The position numbers and the translations under genes were made by a program. From Nisaea sediminum (GTDB taxonomy: Bacteria; Pseudomonadota; Alphaproteobacteria; Thalassobaculales; Thalassobaculaceae), in NCBI RefSeq assembly GCF_014904705.1, contig NZ_JACZCQ010000003.1, forward strand, positions 434,001 through 498,000: a stretch of DNA of 64,000 nucleotides. Reading direction: 5' to 3'. Positions 1 through 9,498 of the stretch are shown one piece after another; within the stretch, counting starts at the first letter, position 1, and every line of letters starts with the position of its first letter. The notes under the pieces were generated by a model, which was given only the letters and a program-made list of their open reading frames with translations, was not told the origin of the DNA and searched no databases.

Positions 1-1393
1 CGGTGATGTGGACGAGCGAGGAATAGCCGGTTCCGAAATCGTCCACCGCCGTCGTCAGCCCCATCGCCACCAGTTGTTCGAACAGGTTCCTGGCGGCACG
101 CATGTCGGCAACGATGCTGGTCTCGGTCAGCTCGCATTCCAGCGCGCTCGGCGCCAGGTCCGCCATATGCAGCAGATTGCTCAGAAAACGCACCACGCGA
201 TTCTCGCGGACATCGTCGGCGCCTATATTGAACGCGACCGGAACGGTGTTAAGCCCGGCCGATTGCCACTTCTTGATCTGCCAGACCAGTTTTTCCAGAA
301 CGATGAAGGTGAGTTCGGACGCAATGCCGGCCTGCCGTGCGACCGGGAAGAAATCATTGGGCGCAACCATGCCCCGCTTCGGATGATTCCAGCGCAGCAG
401 CGCCTCGAGCCCCACGATCTCGCCGGTATCGCAATCGACCTTCGGCTGATAGGCCAGCCAGAACTCGTCGGGCCGTTCGGAGATCGCACGCCTCAGATCG
501 TGCTCGACGACCAGATCGTGAACGGCCTTGCGATGGGTTTCGTCGCGATAGATCTCGACACTGCCCATGGCTTTCTGCATGGCCGCATTCAGGGCGAACC
601 GGGCCTTGCGGACGATATCCTCGGGATCGAGGTCTGGATCGTTGATACGGCTCACGCCGAAATGCGGGACAATCCGCGCGGCATTCTCGCTCGGCGAGTA
701 GCTGACCTCGACGCAGGCCCGCAGTCCCTCGATGAGCTTGCCGAACTCGTCCGTCGCGCTTTTGACGGCCGCGACGACCCCGATCGTCGAGTCGTCCAGA
801 AGCGCAACTTCGGAAACGGCATCGAGGCGGCGCAGCCGCTCGCCCGCCTCGCGCACGATCCGGGCCCGCGTCGCTTCACCGAGCGTCCCGGCAAAAAACC
901 CGAGACGGCCGAGCGAAATCGCGATCACCATTTCCGTTCCGTCGGTGGCGAATTCTCCACCCTGGAGGCGTTGGCCGACGCGGCTGCAGAAGCCGAGGAG
1001 ATTAGGAAGTTTCGTCGCGGGGTCGTTGAACGCGGCCCATACCAGTTTTTCTTCGAGGGCCACGCGGCTGCGTCGGTCGCGCAGGATGAGAAGAGACAAA
1101 GTCCTGTCACCACTCTGGACCTCGGACATCCGCCCCTCTACGAGCATCCCGGAACCGTCCGCGCGACGGCCGTTAATCTCCACGACGTCTCTGGTGCCGC
1201 TTTCGAGCAATTTTTCACAGTCGGGGAAATAGTCGCAGAACGGAGTCCCGATGGTCCGCATCGGGTCGCTCCCGATCATCTCGGTCCCGCTCTTGTTGAC
1301 CGCGACGATGAGACCGTTGGAATCCAGTAGGAAGGCGCAGTCGTGAAGCGCATCAAAAGCGTCGAACTGGTCGGCGATATTCGTCTTCGTCAT
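1..1393 (-). CDS. PAS/degenerate GGDEF/EAL-domain cyclic-di-GMP protein (partial, 3' end outside window)
   Basis: The minus strand is open from an ATG at 1393 to the left edge of the window (at least 464 codons), so the C-terminus is missing. Residues 1-120 look like a PAS sensor. Residues 135-295 have GGDEF-fold flavour but no GGDEF box, so cyclase activity is unlikely. An EAL domain starts near residue 305 with EALLRW near 329, ELTE near 421 and DDFGTGYSSL near 450. These are hallmark metal and substrate positions of EAL phosphodiesterases that hydrolyse c-di-GMP. The later EAL catalytic residues lie off the window, so activity cannot be confirmed. It is likely cytosolic, as no membrane segment is visible. 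The upstream 1394-1610 interval is comparatively AT-rich and probably carries its promoter. Confidence 0.85.
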   Translation of the reverse strand, partial: MTKTNIADQFDAFDALHDCAFLLDSNGLIVAVNKSGTEMIGSDPMRTIGTPFCDYFPDCEKLLESGTRDVVEINGRRADGSGMLVEGRMSEVQSGDRTLSLLILRDRRSRVALEEKLVWAAFNDPATKLPNLLGFCSRVGQRLQGGEFATDGTEMVIAISLGRLGFFAGTLGEATRARIVREAGERLRRLDAVSEVALLDDSTIGVVAAVKSATDEFGKLIEGLRACVEVSYSPSENAARIVPHFGVSRINDPDLDPEDIVRKARFALNAAMQKAMGSVEIYRDETHRKAVHDLVVEHDLRRAISERPDEFWLAYQPKVDCDTGEIVGLEALLRWNHPKRGMVAPNDFFPVARQAGIASELTFIVLEKLVWQIKKWQSAGLNTVPVAFNIGADDVRENRVVRFLSNLLHMADLAPSALECELTETSIVADMRAARNLFEQLVAMGLTTAVDDFGTGYSSLVHIT

Positions 1394-1610
1394 GAACGGA
1401 TCCATCGGCCAGATCAAGTTCGGACACATCGACCCGGCAGCATCGGTCGGGCCACAGTTTCACGGTCGCAGGATAATATTTGGAAGGACCCTAAGATTCC
1501 GTAAACACAATGATTTAGAAATTCCAGGGCACCGGTTCCGGCCATCGCCATAGGCGGTGGCCGTTCTCGTGGAAGCGATCCGGCGAGGCAGGCCCTCCAT
1601 ACGCTCACGT

Positions 1611-2321
1611 CTATTTCCCAGCCTCCTCGAGCAGGGACGAAAGCTCATCCGGCATGTCCACCATGATGTCGTGTCCGCAGGGCATTTCGCTCACGCTCCA
1701 GCCAGGAGCACCTGTCAGCCTCTGGACGCAAGCATCGAATTGCGGCGCCTTGTAGCCCGCGGCACGTACATAATGCTTCGGCGAGATGGTATCCACCGCA
1801 CCGGTCAGATGAACACGCTGGGTAAAGCAGGAAATGGGAAAATTCGTGCATTTCGCATCGACCCACGCCTGGTCGGCCTCATTGACGCGGAAGGATGCTG
1901 CAGGCGTCGGCGGCATCCACCATCCCTCTCCGACCGTGCGCACCTGTTCGTAGGCGAGCTTGACCCGGTCCGGCGGACGGGAATCCATCGCGCACTCCCC
2001 GTTCCCAGGGACGAAAGCGTCGATATAGACGAGCGTCTTGATGCGGCCGCGCTGCCGGTCGGCGGCGCCCGTGATGACCATCCCGCCATAGGAATGGCCG
2101 CAGAGCACCACCTCCTCCAGATCCTCCCATTCAAGAAGGTTCGCGACGTCCATGATGTGGGTCTGAAGGTTCACCGTCGGAGACAGCAGATGGGAGCGAT
2201 CGGCAAGGCCCGTCAGGGTCGGGGTGTAGACTTCGTGCCCATCCGCGCGGAGGCTGTCCGCGACACGACGCCAGCACCATCCGCCATGCCATGCCCCATG
2301 AACAAGAACAAACGTCGTCAT
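1611..2321 (-). CDS. alpha/beta hydrolase (salicylate-esterase/hydroxynitrile-lyase-like)
   Basis: A 236-residue protein starting at MTTFVLVHGAWHGGW, which is the usual beginning of this small esterase family. A longer in-frame start at 2579 would add a low-complexity extension overlapping the neighbouring gene and is rejected. The oxyanion region HGAWHGG is near residue 9, the nucleophile elbow GHSYGG near residue 80 and the catalytic His in CGHDIMVDMP near residue 219. The family hydrolyses small esters; the substrate is unknown. It lies downstream of, and on the same strand as, the hydratase/amidohydrolase pair, with about 200 bases between them. It could belong to that unit, but no shared pathway is evident. 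Confidence 0.82.
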   Translation of the reverse strand: MTTFVLVHGAWHGGWCWRRVADSLRADGHEVYTPTLTGLADRSHLLSPTVNLQTHIMDVANLLEWEDLEEVVLCGHSYGGMVITGAADRQRGRIKTLVYIDAFVPGNGECAMDSRPPDRVKLAYEQVRTVGEGWWMPPTPAASFRVNEADQAWVDAKCTNFPISCFTQRVHLTGAVDTISPKHYVRAAGYKAPQFDACVQRLTGAPGWSVSEMPCGHDIMVDMPDELSSLLEEAGK

Positions 2322-2529
2322 ATGAATTGCGTCCCGGTTCCGCGCCCTGCCCCAAAGGGTCGGACAGTCTTGAAATCTGCTCGATTGAATGGTGGCACCG
2401 CGCTGTGTGCAGCACAAGGGCAGCCGAAGGCTTGGCTCAATCTTCCTCGAAACGGAATCCCACTGCGTCGGGAACATCGGCCCGAAGGCACCGAATCGCT
2501 TCGATCGGAGAGGTCTGCCGCCCGGCGGC

Positions 2530-3324
2530 TCAAACGAAACTGACCTCGACCCTTCCGAGTTCGCCGAGGTCCGCGACACATCTCGCCGGCGCGTCGAAAT
2601 GCACCGTCTTCACGATGCTGCCGAGCAGCACGAACTCTCCCGCACGCAGCGGGCGCTCCTGCGCCTGCCGCAAATTCGCCAGCCAGGCCAGCGCTTCGAA
2701 CGGATGCCCGAGAATATCGGCACCGACTCCGGTGCCTGCCTCCTCGCCATCGATGTATAGCGTTCCGGAAACGCCGCCGAGATCCAGATTGTCCCAGTTC
2801 AGCAACGGGGCTCCCAGGACGGCGCCGGAATTGAAGAAATTGTCCGCGATCAGCATCGGCACCGGAAGCGAGGGATAATCCACGTACCGGTCGTCCACCA
2901 GTTCGACCGCGGGAAGCACCGCTTCGACATATCCACCGACAGACCCGCGGTCGAAACGTTCCTCGCCGGCCAGATCGTGCGAGAGCAATGCACCGATCTC
3001 CACTTCGATCCCGATCCGGTGATAGAGATCGATCTGGACATCGGCCTGCTCGTGGAACTCCATGGTCGCGAAGATCTCTCCGGCGCAGGGCTGGTCGATC
3101 TTCATGTAGTCCTGCATCACCTGCGTCGTGCAGCCGATCTTGTGCCCGACGACCGGCCCGAAGCCGGCCTGGGTCAGATGCGCGTTCAGACGGTGCTGGA
3201 GGGCATAGCCCTCTTCGACCGTCCGCGGCATCAGCTCGTCCGGCATCCGCTCGGTCGGACCGCCGCCGAGACGCGAAGCGGCGAGCCACTCGACGGCGTG
3301 CCTGGTCAAATCGCTATCCGTCAT
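2530..3324 (-). CDS. 2-keto-4-pentenoate hydratase / fumarylacetoacetate hydrolase-family protein
   Basis: A 264-residue protein of normal length for the MhpD-type hydratases. It shows the family's GHKIGCT (near residue 58) and an acidic metal-binding stretch, IGIEVEIGALL (near 104), with a late LGSIVKTVHF-type segment. These enzymes hydrate 2-hydroxypenta-2,4-dienoates in meta-cleavage pathways, or act as related decarboxylases. The start at 3324 overlaps the stop of the upstream amidohydrolase by one base (TGATG), so the two are translationally coupled. A longer start at 3528 lies inside the upstream gene and is rejected. The pairing with an M20 amidohydrolase suggests degradation of a nitrogen-containing compound, which is inference. 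Confidence 0.85.
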   Translation of the reverse strand: MTDSDLTRHAVEWLAASRLGGGPTERMPDELMPRTVEEGYALQHRLNAHLTQAGFGPVVGHKIGCTTQVMQDYMKIDQPCAGEIFATMEFHEQADVQIDLYHRIGIEVEIGALLSHDLAGEERFDRGSVGGYVEAVLPAVELVDDRYVDYPSLPVPMLIADNFFNSGAVLGAPLLNWDNLDLGGVSGTLYIDGEEAGTGVGADILGHPFEALAWLANLRQAQERPLRAGEFVLLGSIVKTVHFDAPARCVADLGELGRVEVSFV

Positions 3325-4562
3325 CAACTGCTCTCCCGGCGTGCTTTCAGAATGGAGGCCGCCGCGTCCGCCAGAACCTGGCAGCCGGCAACGATGTCTG
3401 CCTCGTGACTGTCCTCGGCGAAATCGTGACTGATGCCTCCGATGGACGGGATGAAGAGCATGGCGCAGGGCAGCGCCTCGGTCAGCACCATCGGATCGTG
3501 CCCGGCGGCGCTCGGCATGCGGCGCCACTTGCCGGGCGAGGTCTTCTCCGCCGCGGCCGCGAGATGCTCCTGGAAGCCCTCATCCATGTCGGACGGGCGG
3601 ACCGGGGTGCGGTTGCGCTCCGCCGTCGCCGTCACTTTCCCCTCGGCGTTGATCTCGGCGATGATGCCCTGGACGATCTCCTCGAATTTGTCGAGCAGCG
3701 CGTCCTCGCTGTCGCGGAACTGCAGGGTCAGCTCGGCATAGCCCGGCACGATGGAGGCCGCGCCGGGTTCGATGGCAACCCGGCCGATGGTCCAGACCGT
3801 GGTCGGCTTCGCATGTTTCGGGAATTCCTCGTGGATCCGGCTTGCCGCCCTGAAGAGCGCAGTCGCCGCATCCTTGCGCCGGGCCATCGTGGTGGTCCCG
3901 GCATGGTTCTGCTCGCCCTCGAAGCGCAGGGTCATCCCGCGGATGCCGACGATGCTGGTGACGACGCCGATCTGCTCGCCCGCGTCTTCCAGCCAGGCGC
4001 CCTGCTCTATATGCGCTTCGAGATAGCCGACATAGCGGCCCTCCTCCATGCGCGCGCGCGGCACGTCCGTCAGGCCCGCCGCCTCCAGCGCGTCGGTCAG
4101 CTTCACCCCGTCCCGGTCGGTCGCGTTCGCCTCGACCTCGGGGTCGGCGACGCCGATCCAGGAGCGCGAGCCGATACAGCCGTAGAACCGGCTTTCCTCG
4201 TCCTGCCAGGAGACGACGTCGACCGCGAGATCGGAGGTCTCCGGATCCTCCCCCAGCGCCCGCGCGACCTCGAGCCCGTAGATCACGCCGAGCGCGCCGT
4301 CGAGCCAGCCGCCGCGCGGCTGGGTGTCGGAATGGGAGCCGACGATCAGCGCCGGTCCGTTCCTGGTCGAGCGGCCGATCACGTTGGCGACGCCGTCGAG
4401 CACGGTGTCGAGACCGGCCTCCTCGAAGCGCTGCTTCAGCCAGCGCCGGGCCTCCAGATCCTTCTCGCTCAGCGCCGGCCGGACCACGCCGGTCTCCACG
4501 GCACCGATTGCGCGCAGGTCTTTCAAATCTTTCAGCAAGCGTTCGGCGTTGATCTTCGGCAT
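3324..4562 (-). CDS. Zn-dependent M20-family amidohydrolase (N-carbamoyl-amino-acid / allantoate amidohydrolase type)
   Basis: 412 residues, standard for the hydantoinase/carbamoylase family. Metal ligands are visible in order: GSHSDTQPRGGWLDGALG near residue 76, DEESRF near 125 and AHIEQG near 191. The dimerisation-domain arginine region SIVGIRG follows, then SAAGHDP and GGISHDFAEDS near the C-terminus. The family removes N-carbamoyl or ureido groups. The exact substrate (N-carbamoyl-amino acid, allantoate or ureidoglycolate) cannot be told from motifs. It is first gene of a two-gene unit with the downstream hydratase (one-base overlap). The 5' flank to 4741 holds the divergent promoter region shared with the S-formylglutathione hydrolase gene. 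Confidence 0.9.
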   Translation of the reverse strand: MPKINAERLLKDLKDLRAIGAVETGVVRPALSEKDLEARRWLKQRFEEAGLDTVLDGVANVIGRSTRNGPALIVGSHSDTQPRGGWLDGALGVIYGLEVARALGEDPETSDLAVDVVSWQDEESRFYGCIGSRSWIGVADPEVEANATDRDGVKLTDALEAAGLTDVPRARMEEGRYVGYLEAHIEQGAWLEDAGEQIGVVTSIVGIRGMTLRFEGEQNHAGTTTMARRKDAATALFRAASRIHEEFPKHAKPTTVWTIGRVAIEPGAASIVPGYAELTLQFRDSEDALLDKFEEIVQGIIAEINAEGKVTATAERNRTPVRPSDMDEGFQEHLAAAAEKTSPGKWRRMPSAAGHDPMVLTEALPCAMLFIPSIGGISHDFAEDSHEADIVAGCQVLADAAASILKARRESS

Positions 4563-4741
4563 GGGGGTCCCTCACTTCCGGATGAGCCCGCATCCTAATG
4601 ATCTAAGGCGCCCGGCATAACCCCGATAACCCGAAAGGGACCCTTCATGGCCTGTCGGCGCCATGAAACAAGCGAACGTTTATCCCATCCCGGGCTTGGT
4701 GTAGCTTCGCCCGCGACAGACAGCGAAAGGGATAGCACGCG

Positions 4742-5596
4742 ATGAGCGCACCGAGCCTGACGACAGTTTCCGAAGCCAAGGCCTTCGGCGGCAAGCAGTT
4801 CGTCTATTCGCATTCCTCGAAAGAGACCGGCACGGACATGCGCTTTGCCGCCTATCTGCCGCCGCAGGCCGACAGGGGCGACGTGCCGGTGCTGTGGTTT
4901 CTCTCCGGTCTGACCTGCACGGAAGAGAATTTCACCGTCAAGGCCGGCGCCCAGAGGGTCGCGGCGGAGCTCGGGATCGCGCTGATCGCGCCGGATACCA
5001 GCCCGCGCGGCGACGAGGTGCCGGACGATCCGGACGGAGCCTACGATTTCGGCAAGGGCGCGGGCTTCTATGTCGACGCCACCGAGGCGCCCTGGTCGGC
5101 GCACTACCGGATGCGCAGCTATATCGAGACCGAACTGCCGGCCCTCGCCGGTCAGGCGCTGCCGCTGGACATGACGCGCCAGGCGATCACCGGCCATTCC
5201 ATGGGCGGACACGGCGCCCTCACCATCGCGCTCCGCAATCCGGACCGCTTCAGGAGCGTCTCCGCCTTCGCGCCGATCTGCTCTCCCCTGCACTGTCCCT
5301 GGGGCGACAAGGCGCTGACCGGCTATATCGGGCCGAACAGGGCGAAATGGCGGGAGTACGATGCCTGCGCCCTGATCGAGGACGGCGCGCGCGTTCCCGC
5401 AATTCTCGTCGACCAGGGTCTCGCCGACAACTTCCTCGCCGAACAGCTGAAGCCCGAACTGCTCGAAGCGGCCTGCGACAGCTCAGATATCAAGCTGACC
5501 CTCAGACGCCAGGAAGGCTACGATCACTCGTACTACTTCATCGCAACCTTCATCGAGGACCACATGCGCTGGCATGCCGAACGACTGGCAGTCTGA
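4742..5596 (+). CDS. fghA: S-formylglutathione hydrolase
   Basis: 284 residues, matching the esterase-D / FghA family. It has the N-terminal LSGLTCTEENF segment near residue 60 and the nucleophile elbow GHSMGGHGALT near 152. A catalytic Asp region DQGLADNF lies near 221, and the C-terminal GYDHSYYFIATF carries the catalytic His. The enzyme hydrolyses S-formylglutathione to formate and glutathione, the last step of glutathione-dependent formaldehyde detoxification. It is cytosolic. The usual partner, glutathione-dependent formaldehyde dehydrogenase, is not next to it here. The next gene starts 26 bases downstream on the same strand and may be co-transcribed. Confidence 0.93.
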   Translation: MSAPSLTTVSEAKAFGGKQFVYSHSSKETGTDMRFAAYLPPQADRGDVPVLWFLSGLTCTEENFTVKAGAQRVAAELGIALIAPDTSPRGDEVPDDPDGAYDFGKGAGFYVDATEAPWSAHYRMRSYIETELPALAGQALPLDMTRQAITGHSMGGHGALTIALRNPDRFRSVSAFAPICSPLHCPWGDKALTGYIGPNRAKWREYDACALIEDGARVPAILVDQGLADNFLAEQLKPELLEAACDSSDIKLTLRRQEGYDHSYYFIATFIEDHMRWHAERLAV

Positions 5597-5622
5597 ACGG
5601 TGCGGAAGTCTGATGTGACATA

Positions 5623-7257
5623 ATGATCGCGAATGCCGCCATTGCCGTCGGCGGGATCGGCCTCTTCCTGATCGGGATGCTGATCCTGACCGACGGACTG
5701 AAGAGCCTGATCGGCAACAGCCAGCGCCGTCTGCTCGCGGACTTTACCAGCAGTCCGGTCAGCGGCGCGGCGACCGGCGCGCTCACCACCGCGATCGTCC
5801 AGTCCTCCAGCGCGACGACCGTCACCGCCGTCGGTTTCGTCGGGGCCGGGCTGCTGACGTTCCCGCAGGCCCTCGGCATCATCTACGGCGCCAATATCGG
5901 CACCACGATCACCGGCTGGATGGTGGCCCTGATCGGCTTCAAGCTGCATCTCGGCACGGTGCTTTTCCCCGTCCTCCTGCTCGCCGTCCTGATCAAGCTC
6001 TTCGGCCGCGCACGCACGGCGCAGGCGGGCTGGGCGCTCGCCGGGTTCTGCCTGATCTTCATCGGCCTCGACACGATGCAAAGCGGCATGGAGCTGTTCG
6101 AGGGGCTGGTCACGCCCGCCGATTTCCCGGCCGACAGCTTCTTCGGGCGCCTCTTACTCGTCGCCATTGGCATGGTGATCACACTGGTCACGCAATCCTC
6201 CAGCGCCGGCGTCGCGACGGCGATGGTCGCGCTCGGAAGCGGAGCGATCACCCTGCCCCAGGCCGCGGCGATGGTGATCGGCATGAATATCGGCACGACC
6301 TTCTCCGCCATGCTCGCGACCGTCGGCGGCTCGGCCGCGATGCGGCAGACAGGTCTCGCGCATGTCGTCTTCAACCTGATCGCCGGCGCGATGGCCTTCG
6401 CCCTGCTCACGCCCTTCGCGATACTGGCAGGTCCCCTCGTCGACACTTCGGTACCGGGCTCGGAGCAGCTCGCGCTGGTGATCTTCCACACCGCCTTCAA
6501 TCTGCTCGGCGCGCTGATCTTCCTGCCCTTCACGCGGCAGTTCGCCCGCCTCATCCTGGCGGTCGTGCCGGAGGACAGCGCCAATCTCGCGCGGCATCTG
6601 GATAGCGGTCTTCTCAAGACTCCCGCTGCGGCGACCGACGCGCTGGCGGGCACGCTCAGCGACTGCTGCTTCAAGCTCCTGGAGCTGATGCATGCGGCTC
6701 TTGCGGGAGTTCGGGAGCGCCGTGCGGCCTATGAGCTTGGCATGGTCGGCGAGGCGATCGGCAAGGCGGAACATTACGCGGCCGACCTGCAGCTCCATCT
6801 CGACCCGGCCTCGGACCAGTCGCGCTTCGTCGCCGCGATGCACGCGCTGGACCATCTCCGGCGCTTGCACCGGCGCATCGGGCAGACCCAGCGGATCCAG
6901 GACATCATCGAGGACGAGGAACTGCAGGACGAACGGCACGAATTCCTTGCCGGTCTCGCCATTTTCACCCGGGACAGGGACACGCAGAAGGCCGAGGCGG
7001 ATTTCGATGCGCTGCGCCGGAAACTCCGGGCGGAGCGCCGAAAACTGCAGAAATCGGGAGCCCTGGACGCGGCGCTCCGGCACCTCACGGTGGAAGACGC
7101 CATCGCCCGGATCGACGGGACCAGATGGCTGCATCGCTGCGCCTATCACGTCTGGCGCATCGCCCATCTCATCGGTGCCACCGTGACGACCGCGCCGCCT
7201 GCTGCGGACGCCGAAAGCCTACAGAAATCCGCCATGCTGGACGCCGACCTCGACTAG
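5623..7257 (+). CDS. Na/Pi cotransporter family protein with C-terminal PhoU-like domain
   Basis: 544 residues with two inverted NptA-type repeats, each carrying the QSSSATT / QSSSAG signature (near residues 65 and 192) and a GANIGTT or GMNIGTT partner motif (near 87 and 219). About eight membrane segments fill residues 1-310. A helical cytoplasmic region from about 350 resembles PhoU. The family moves phosphate with sodium across the inner membrane, in some cases as an exporter; direction here is unknown. It directly follows fghA by 26 bases. No Pho-box is obvious. Confidence 0.9.
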   Translation: MIANAAIAVGGIGLFLIGMLILTDGLKSLIGNSQRRLLADFTSSPVSGAATGALTTAIVQSSSATTVTAVGFVGAGLLTFPQALGIIYGANIGTTITGWMVALIGFKLHLGTVLFPVLLLAVLIKLFGRARTAQAGWALAGFCLIFIGLDTMQSGMELFEGLVTPADFPADSFFGRLLLVAIGMVITLVTQSSSAGVATAMVALGSGAITLPQAAAMVIGMNIGTTFSAMLATVGGSAAMRQTGLAHVVFNLIAGAMAFALLTPFAILAGPLVDTSVPGSEQLALVIFHTAFNLLGALIFLPFTRQFARLILAVVPEDSANLARHLDSGLLKTPAAATDALAGTLSDCCFKLLELMHAALAGVRERRAAYELGMVGEAIGKAEHYAADLQLHLDPASDQSRFVAAMHALDHLRRLHRRIGQTQRIQDIIEDEELQDERHEFLAGLAIFTRDRDTQKAEADFDALRRKLRAERRKLQKSGALDAALRHLTVEDAIARIDGTRWLHRCAYHVWRIAHLIGATVTTAPPAADAESLQKSAMLDADLD

Positions 7258-7275
7258 ACGGGTCCTGGAGCACCG

Positions 7276-7878
7276 TCAGCCCGGCACGCGGTAGCGGTAG
7301 ATGTTGGCGTGCATCGCTTCCGACACGATTTCCATCTCCTCCGCCTCCCATCCCGGCAGCGCGAAGGCGTTGGCGATCACCACCGCGCCAGGCCGGAGAT
7401 CGGCACTCAGCTTGCGCTCCAGCGACCGCATCGGCGCGACCATCAGGTAGCAGAGCAGCAGGTCCGCGTCCGCGAGATCCGTCTTCAGGAAATCCGCCCG
7501 GCGGATCTCGAGATTGCGCCGGGGCTGGAGCAGCCGGCGGATATGGCAGACGAGCCAAGGCAGCGGCGAAAGCTCGATCGCGACCACCCGCGCGTCGGGA
7601 AACCGGGCGGCGAGCGCGAAGGCGATGCCGCCCCAGCCTGAGCCGAGCTCGTAGATCGTCTCCGGCCGCGCGTCTTTCGGGATCAGCCGGAACATCGCCC
7701 GCCGCGCGAAGGGGTTGGACGGCAGCGGCGGCACGCCGGTGCGGACCGTGTACCAGAGGATCGAGAGCGCGGCGGCGAGCAGCAGGGCGAAAAGGACGGC
7801 CTCGAAGGCGCCGTGCTGCAGCAGCTCCTGCAGAAGCAGGCCGAGCGACGGCGCCGCCGTGCCGGTTTCAGCGGCCAT
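7276..7878 (-). CDS. membrane-anchored class I SAM-dependent methyltransferase-like protein
   Basis: 200 residues from the ATG at 7878. A longer start at 7932 would lie deeper in the upstream gene and is less likely. An N-terminal hydrophobic segment (about residues 28-46) is followed by a Rossmann-like methyltransferase core: motif I is degenerate (YELGSGWGGIAFALA) and an acidic motif II is VVAIELS. The substrate is unknown. The ATG overlaps the last 11 bases of the upstream IMPACT-family gene, so the two are coupled. It converges on the Na/Pi transporter gene with 18 bases between. Confidence 0.72.
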   Translation of the reverse strand: MAAETGTAAPSLGLLLQELLQHGAFEAVLFALLLAAALSILWYTVRTGVPPLPSNPFARRAMFRLIPKDARPETIYELGSGWGGIAFALAARFPDARVVAIELSPLPWLVCHIRRLLQPRRNLEIRRADFLKTDLADADLLLCYLMVAPMRSLERKLSADLRPGAVVIANAFALPGWEAEEMEIVSEAMHANIYRYRVPG

Positions 7879-8239
7879 GCTCAGCGTCCGCGCGCAGATC
7901 GTCGAGATAGATCCGGACCGCGCTCTGCACATGGCGGAAGCGGTCGCCGCCGAGATGCTTGCCGCCGAACCAGCGCGTCACTACGACGACATGGTCCCTG
8001 AGCCCTTCCCGCTCCAGCATGCGCAGGATCACCATCCCCGCCCCCGCCTCGCCGTCGTCGTTCTTCGTCGCGCCGCCGTCCGTCAGCAGCGCCCACGTGT
8101 TATGCGTCGCCCTGGCGAATTTCTTCTTGCCGCAGAGCGTCCGGATAAAGGCTTTCGCCTCCTCCTCGGACGCACACGGCCCGCCCGAGACCGCATATTT
8201 CGATCCGCGGTCGCTGATGATGTTGTCGAGAATGCGCAT
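7868..8239 (-). CDS. IMPACT/YigZ-family protein (UPF0029 domain)
   Basis: 123 residues, covering only the N-terminal UPF0029 domain of the IMPACT/YigZ family. The family signature VTRWFGGKHLGGDRFRHV lies near residues 87-104. The C-terminal YigZ domain is absent, which is common for the short alphaproteobacterial form. Eukaryotic IMPACT modulates translation control; the bacterial role is not established. It overlaps the downstream methyltransferase-like gene. Its first about 75 bases and the upstream flank are duplicated at 11295-11367, so this is the intact member of a broken duplication. Confidence 0.82.
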   Translation of the reverse strand: MRILDNIISDRGSKYAVSGGPCASEEEAKAFIRTLCGKKKFARATHNTWALLTDGGATKNDDGEAGAGMVILRMLEREGLRDHVVVVTRWFGGKHLGGDRFRHVQSAVRIYLDDLRADAEHGR

Positions 8240-8375
8240 GGCAGAGGCTTAGTGCCATCCGGCGATGCGGGCAAGGTGCCCAAGCGCATCGACCTCGGAT
8301 TTGGTTCGCCGGTGCATTGGAAGAGAGCGGAGGCGCGCCCGCAATGTTATGAGGAGCCTTTAAGGGGGGGAACAC

Positions 8376-9161
8376 ATGTCCGAACTCGATGACCTGGTGG
8401 CCACGGCGCTGGCCCTCGCAGACATGGCGTCCGCCCTCTCCGCCGACGCCTGGAGCGGCGACCTCGCCGTCAGCTACAAGCCGGACGGCTCCTCATTGAC
8501 CCCGGCCGACCTCGCCATCGAGGAGAGATGGCGGGAGGAGATCCGGCGGCACTTCCCGACCCACGGCATTCTCGGCGAGGAGTTCGGCGCCGACGCAGGC
8601 AGCAGCGCCTTCACCTGGGTGCTCGACCCGATCGACGGCACGCGCCAGTTCGGCGCCGGGCTGCTGAACTTCACCTCCCTGATCGCTCTCTGCCGCGACG
8701 GCCGGCCGGTTCTGGGGATCATCGACCTGCCGGTCCCGGGAGCACGCTACGTCGCCGCCGAGGGCCGGGGCACGCGCTTCGCCGGACGTGCCGTCAGAAC
8801 CAGCGGAGAGGCGGATCTCGCCAGATCGGTCGTCAGCCTCGCCAACCCGGACAGTTTCCGCAAGGAGGAGAGCCTCGCCGGATACAGCAGCCTGCGCTCG
8901 GCGGGCCGCGTCAGGCTGTTCGACGGCGGCTCACCCGCCTACGGCGCGCTCGCCCGCGGCCGGATCGACATCTGCATCAACGGGGACGATCTCGACCCCT
9001 ACGATATCTGCGCCCTCTGTCCGGTGGTGGAGGAAGCGGGCGGCACGATCTCCGACTGGACGGGCCGCCCCCTCTCCCTCGCCTCCAGCGGGACCATCCT
9101 CGCCTCCGCCTCCCCGGACCTCCATGCAGCGGCGTTGGAGAGGCTGGCGGCAAAGCCCTGA
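8376..9161 (+). CDS. inositol-monophosphatase-family phosphatase (histidinol-phosphatase HisN-like)
   Basis: 261 residues with the metal-binding motifs of the Li-sensitive phosphatase superfamily: GEEFG near residue 65, LDPIDGTRQF near residues 82-91 and a C-terminal DLDPYDICALCPVVEEAGG near 205-223. Arrangement and length fit the HisN-type histidinol-phosphate phosphatase of alphaproteobacteria, but inositol- or other sugar-phosphate phosphatase activity is possible. A strong purine run (AAGGGGGGG) stands a few bases before the ATG. It is divergent from the IMPACT-family gene, with about 136 bases between them. Confidence 0.83.
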   Translation: MSELDDLVATALALADMASALSADAWSGDLAVSYKPDGSSLTPADLAIEERWREEIRRHFPTHGILGEEFGADAGSSAFTWVLDPIDGTRQFGAGLLNFTSLIALCRDGRPVLGIIDLPVPGARYVAAEGRGTRFAGRAVRTSGEADLARSVVSLANPDSFRKEESLAGYSSLRSAGRVRLFDGGSPAYGALARGRIDICINGDDLDPYDICALCPVVEEAGGTISDWTGRPLSLASSGTILASASPDLHAAALERLAAKP

Positions 9162-9204
9162 CCAGCGCGCGCCGGGCGCGCCCCGGATCGCTCCCCCCGC
9201 TAAC

Positions 9205-9498
9205 TCACTTCACCGCGCCGTCGATATAGACCCAGCCCGCGCCGTCGCGGCGGAACCGGCTGGTCTCGCTCATCCGGCCCGTCTGCGCGCCCATCCGCCA
9301 GGTCGCGGTGAAACGGACAATCGCGCTCGCGGGCCCGGTCGCCTCGTGCCGCTCGATTTTCAGCCCGGTCCAGACCTGCGCGGGATCGAGCGTCAGCGTC
9401 AACGGCCGCGTCTCCGCCGCCCAGCTCTTCTGCAGGTAGGCCGTGTTTCCGCGCGCGTAGGCCGCATAGCGCGCGCATCAGCTCCTCGGCATCCCGCG
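9205..9498 (-). pseudogene. ychJ-like SEC-C gene, broken copy A (3' part only, frameshifted)
   Basis: This stretch is roughly 94 percent identical by eye to the 3' three quarters of the intact gene at 11450-11821. It encodes the YchJ core ending GAGWVYIDGAVK. A two-base deletion near 9470 (GCGCGCGC where the intact copy has GCGCGAACGC) shifts the frame, and homology stops at about 9498 before the N-terminal Cys cluster. It therefore has no functional start. The same two-base deletion is present in copy C at 13008-13180. Confidence 0.75.

Noticed and set aside
8-1330. Long plus-strand open frame (440 codons) over the left end
   Set aside because: It is the shadow of the minus-strand PAS/EAL gene, whose frame carries EALLRW, ELTE and DDFGTGYSSL; the plus translation has no recognisable features.
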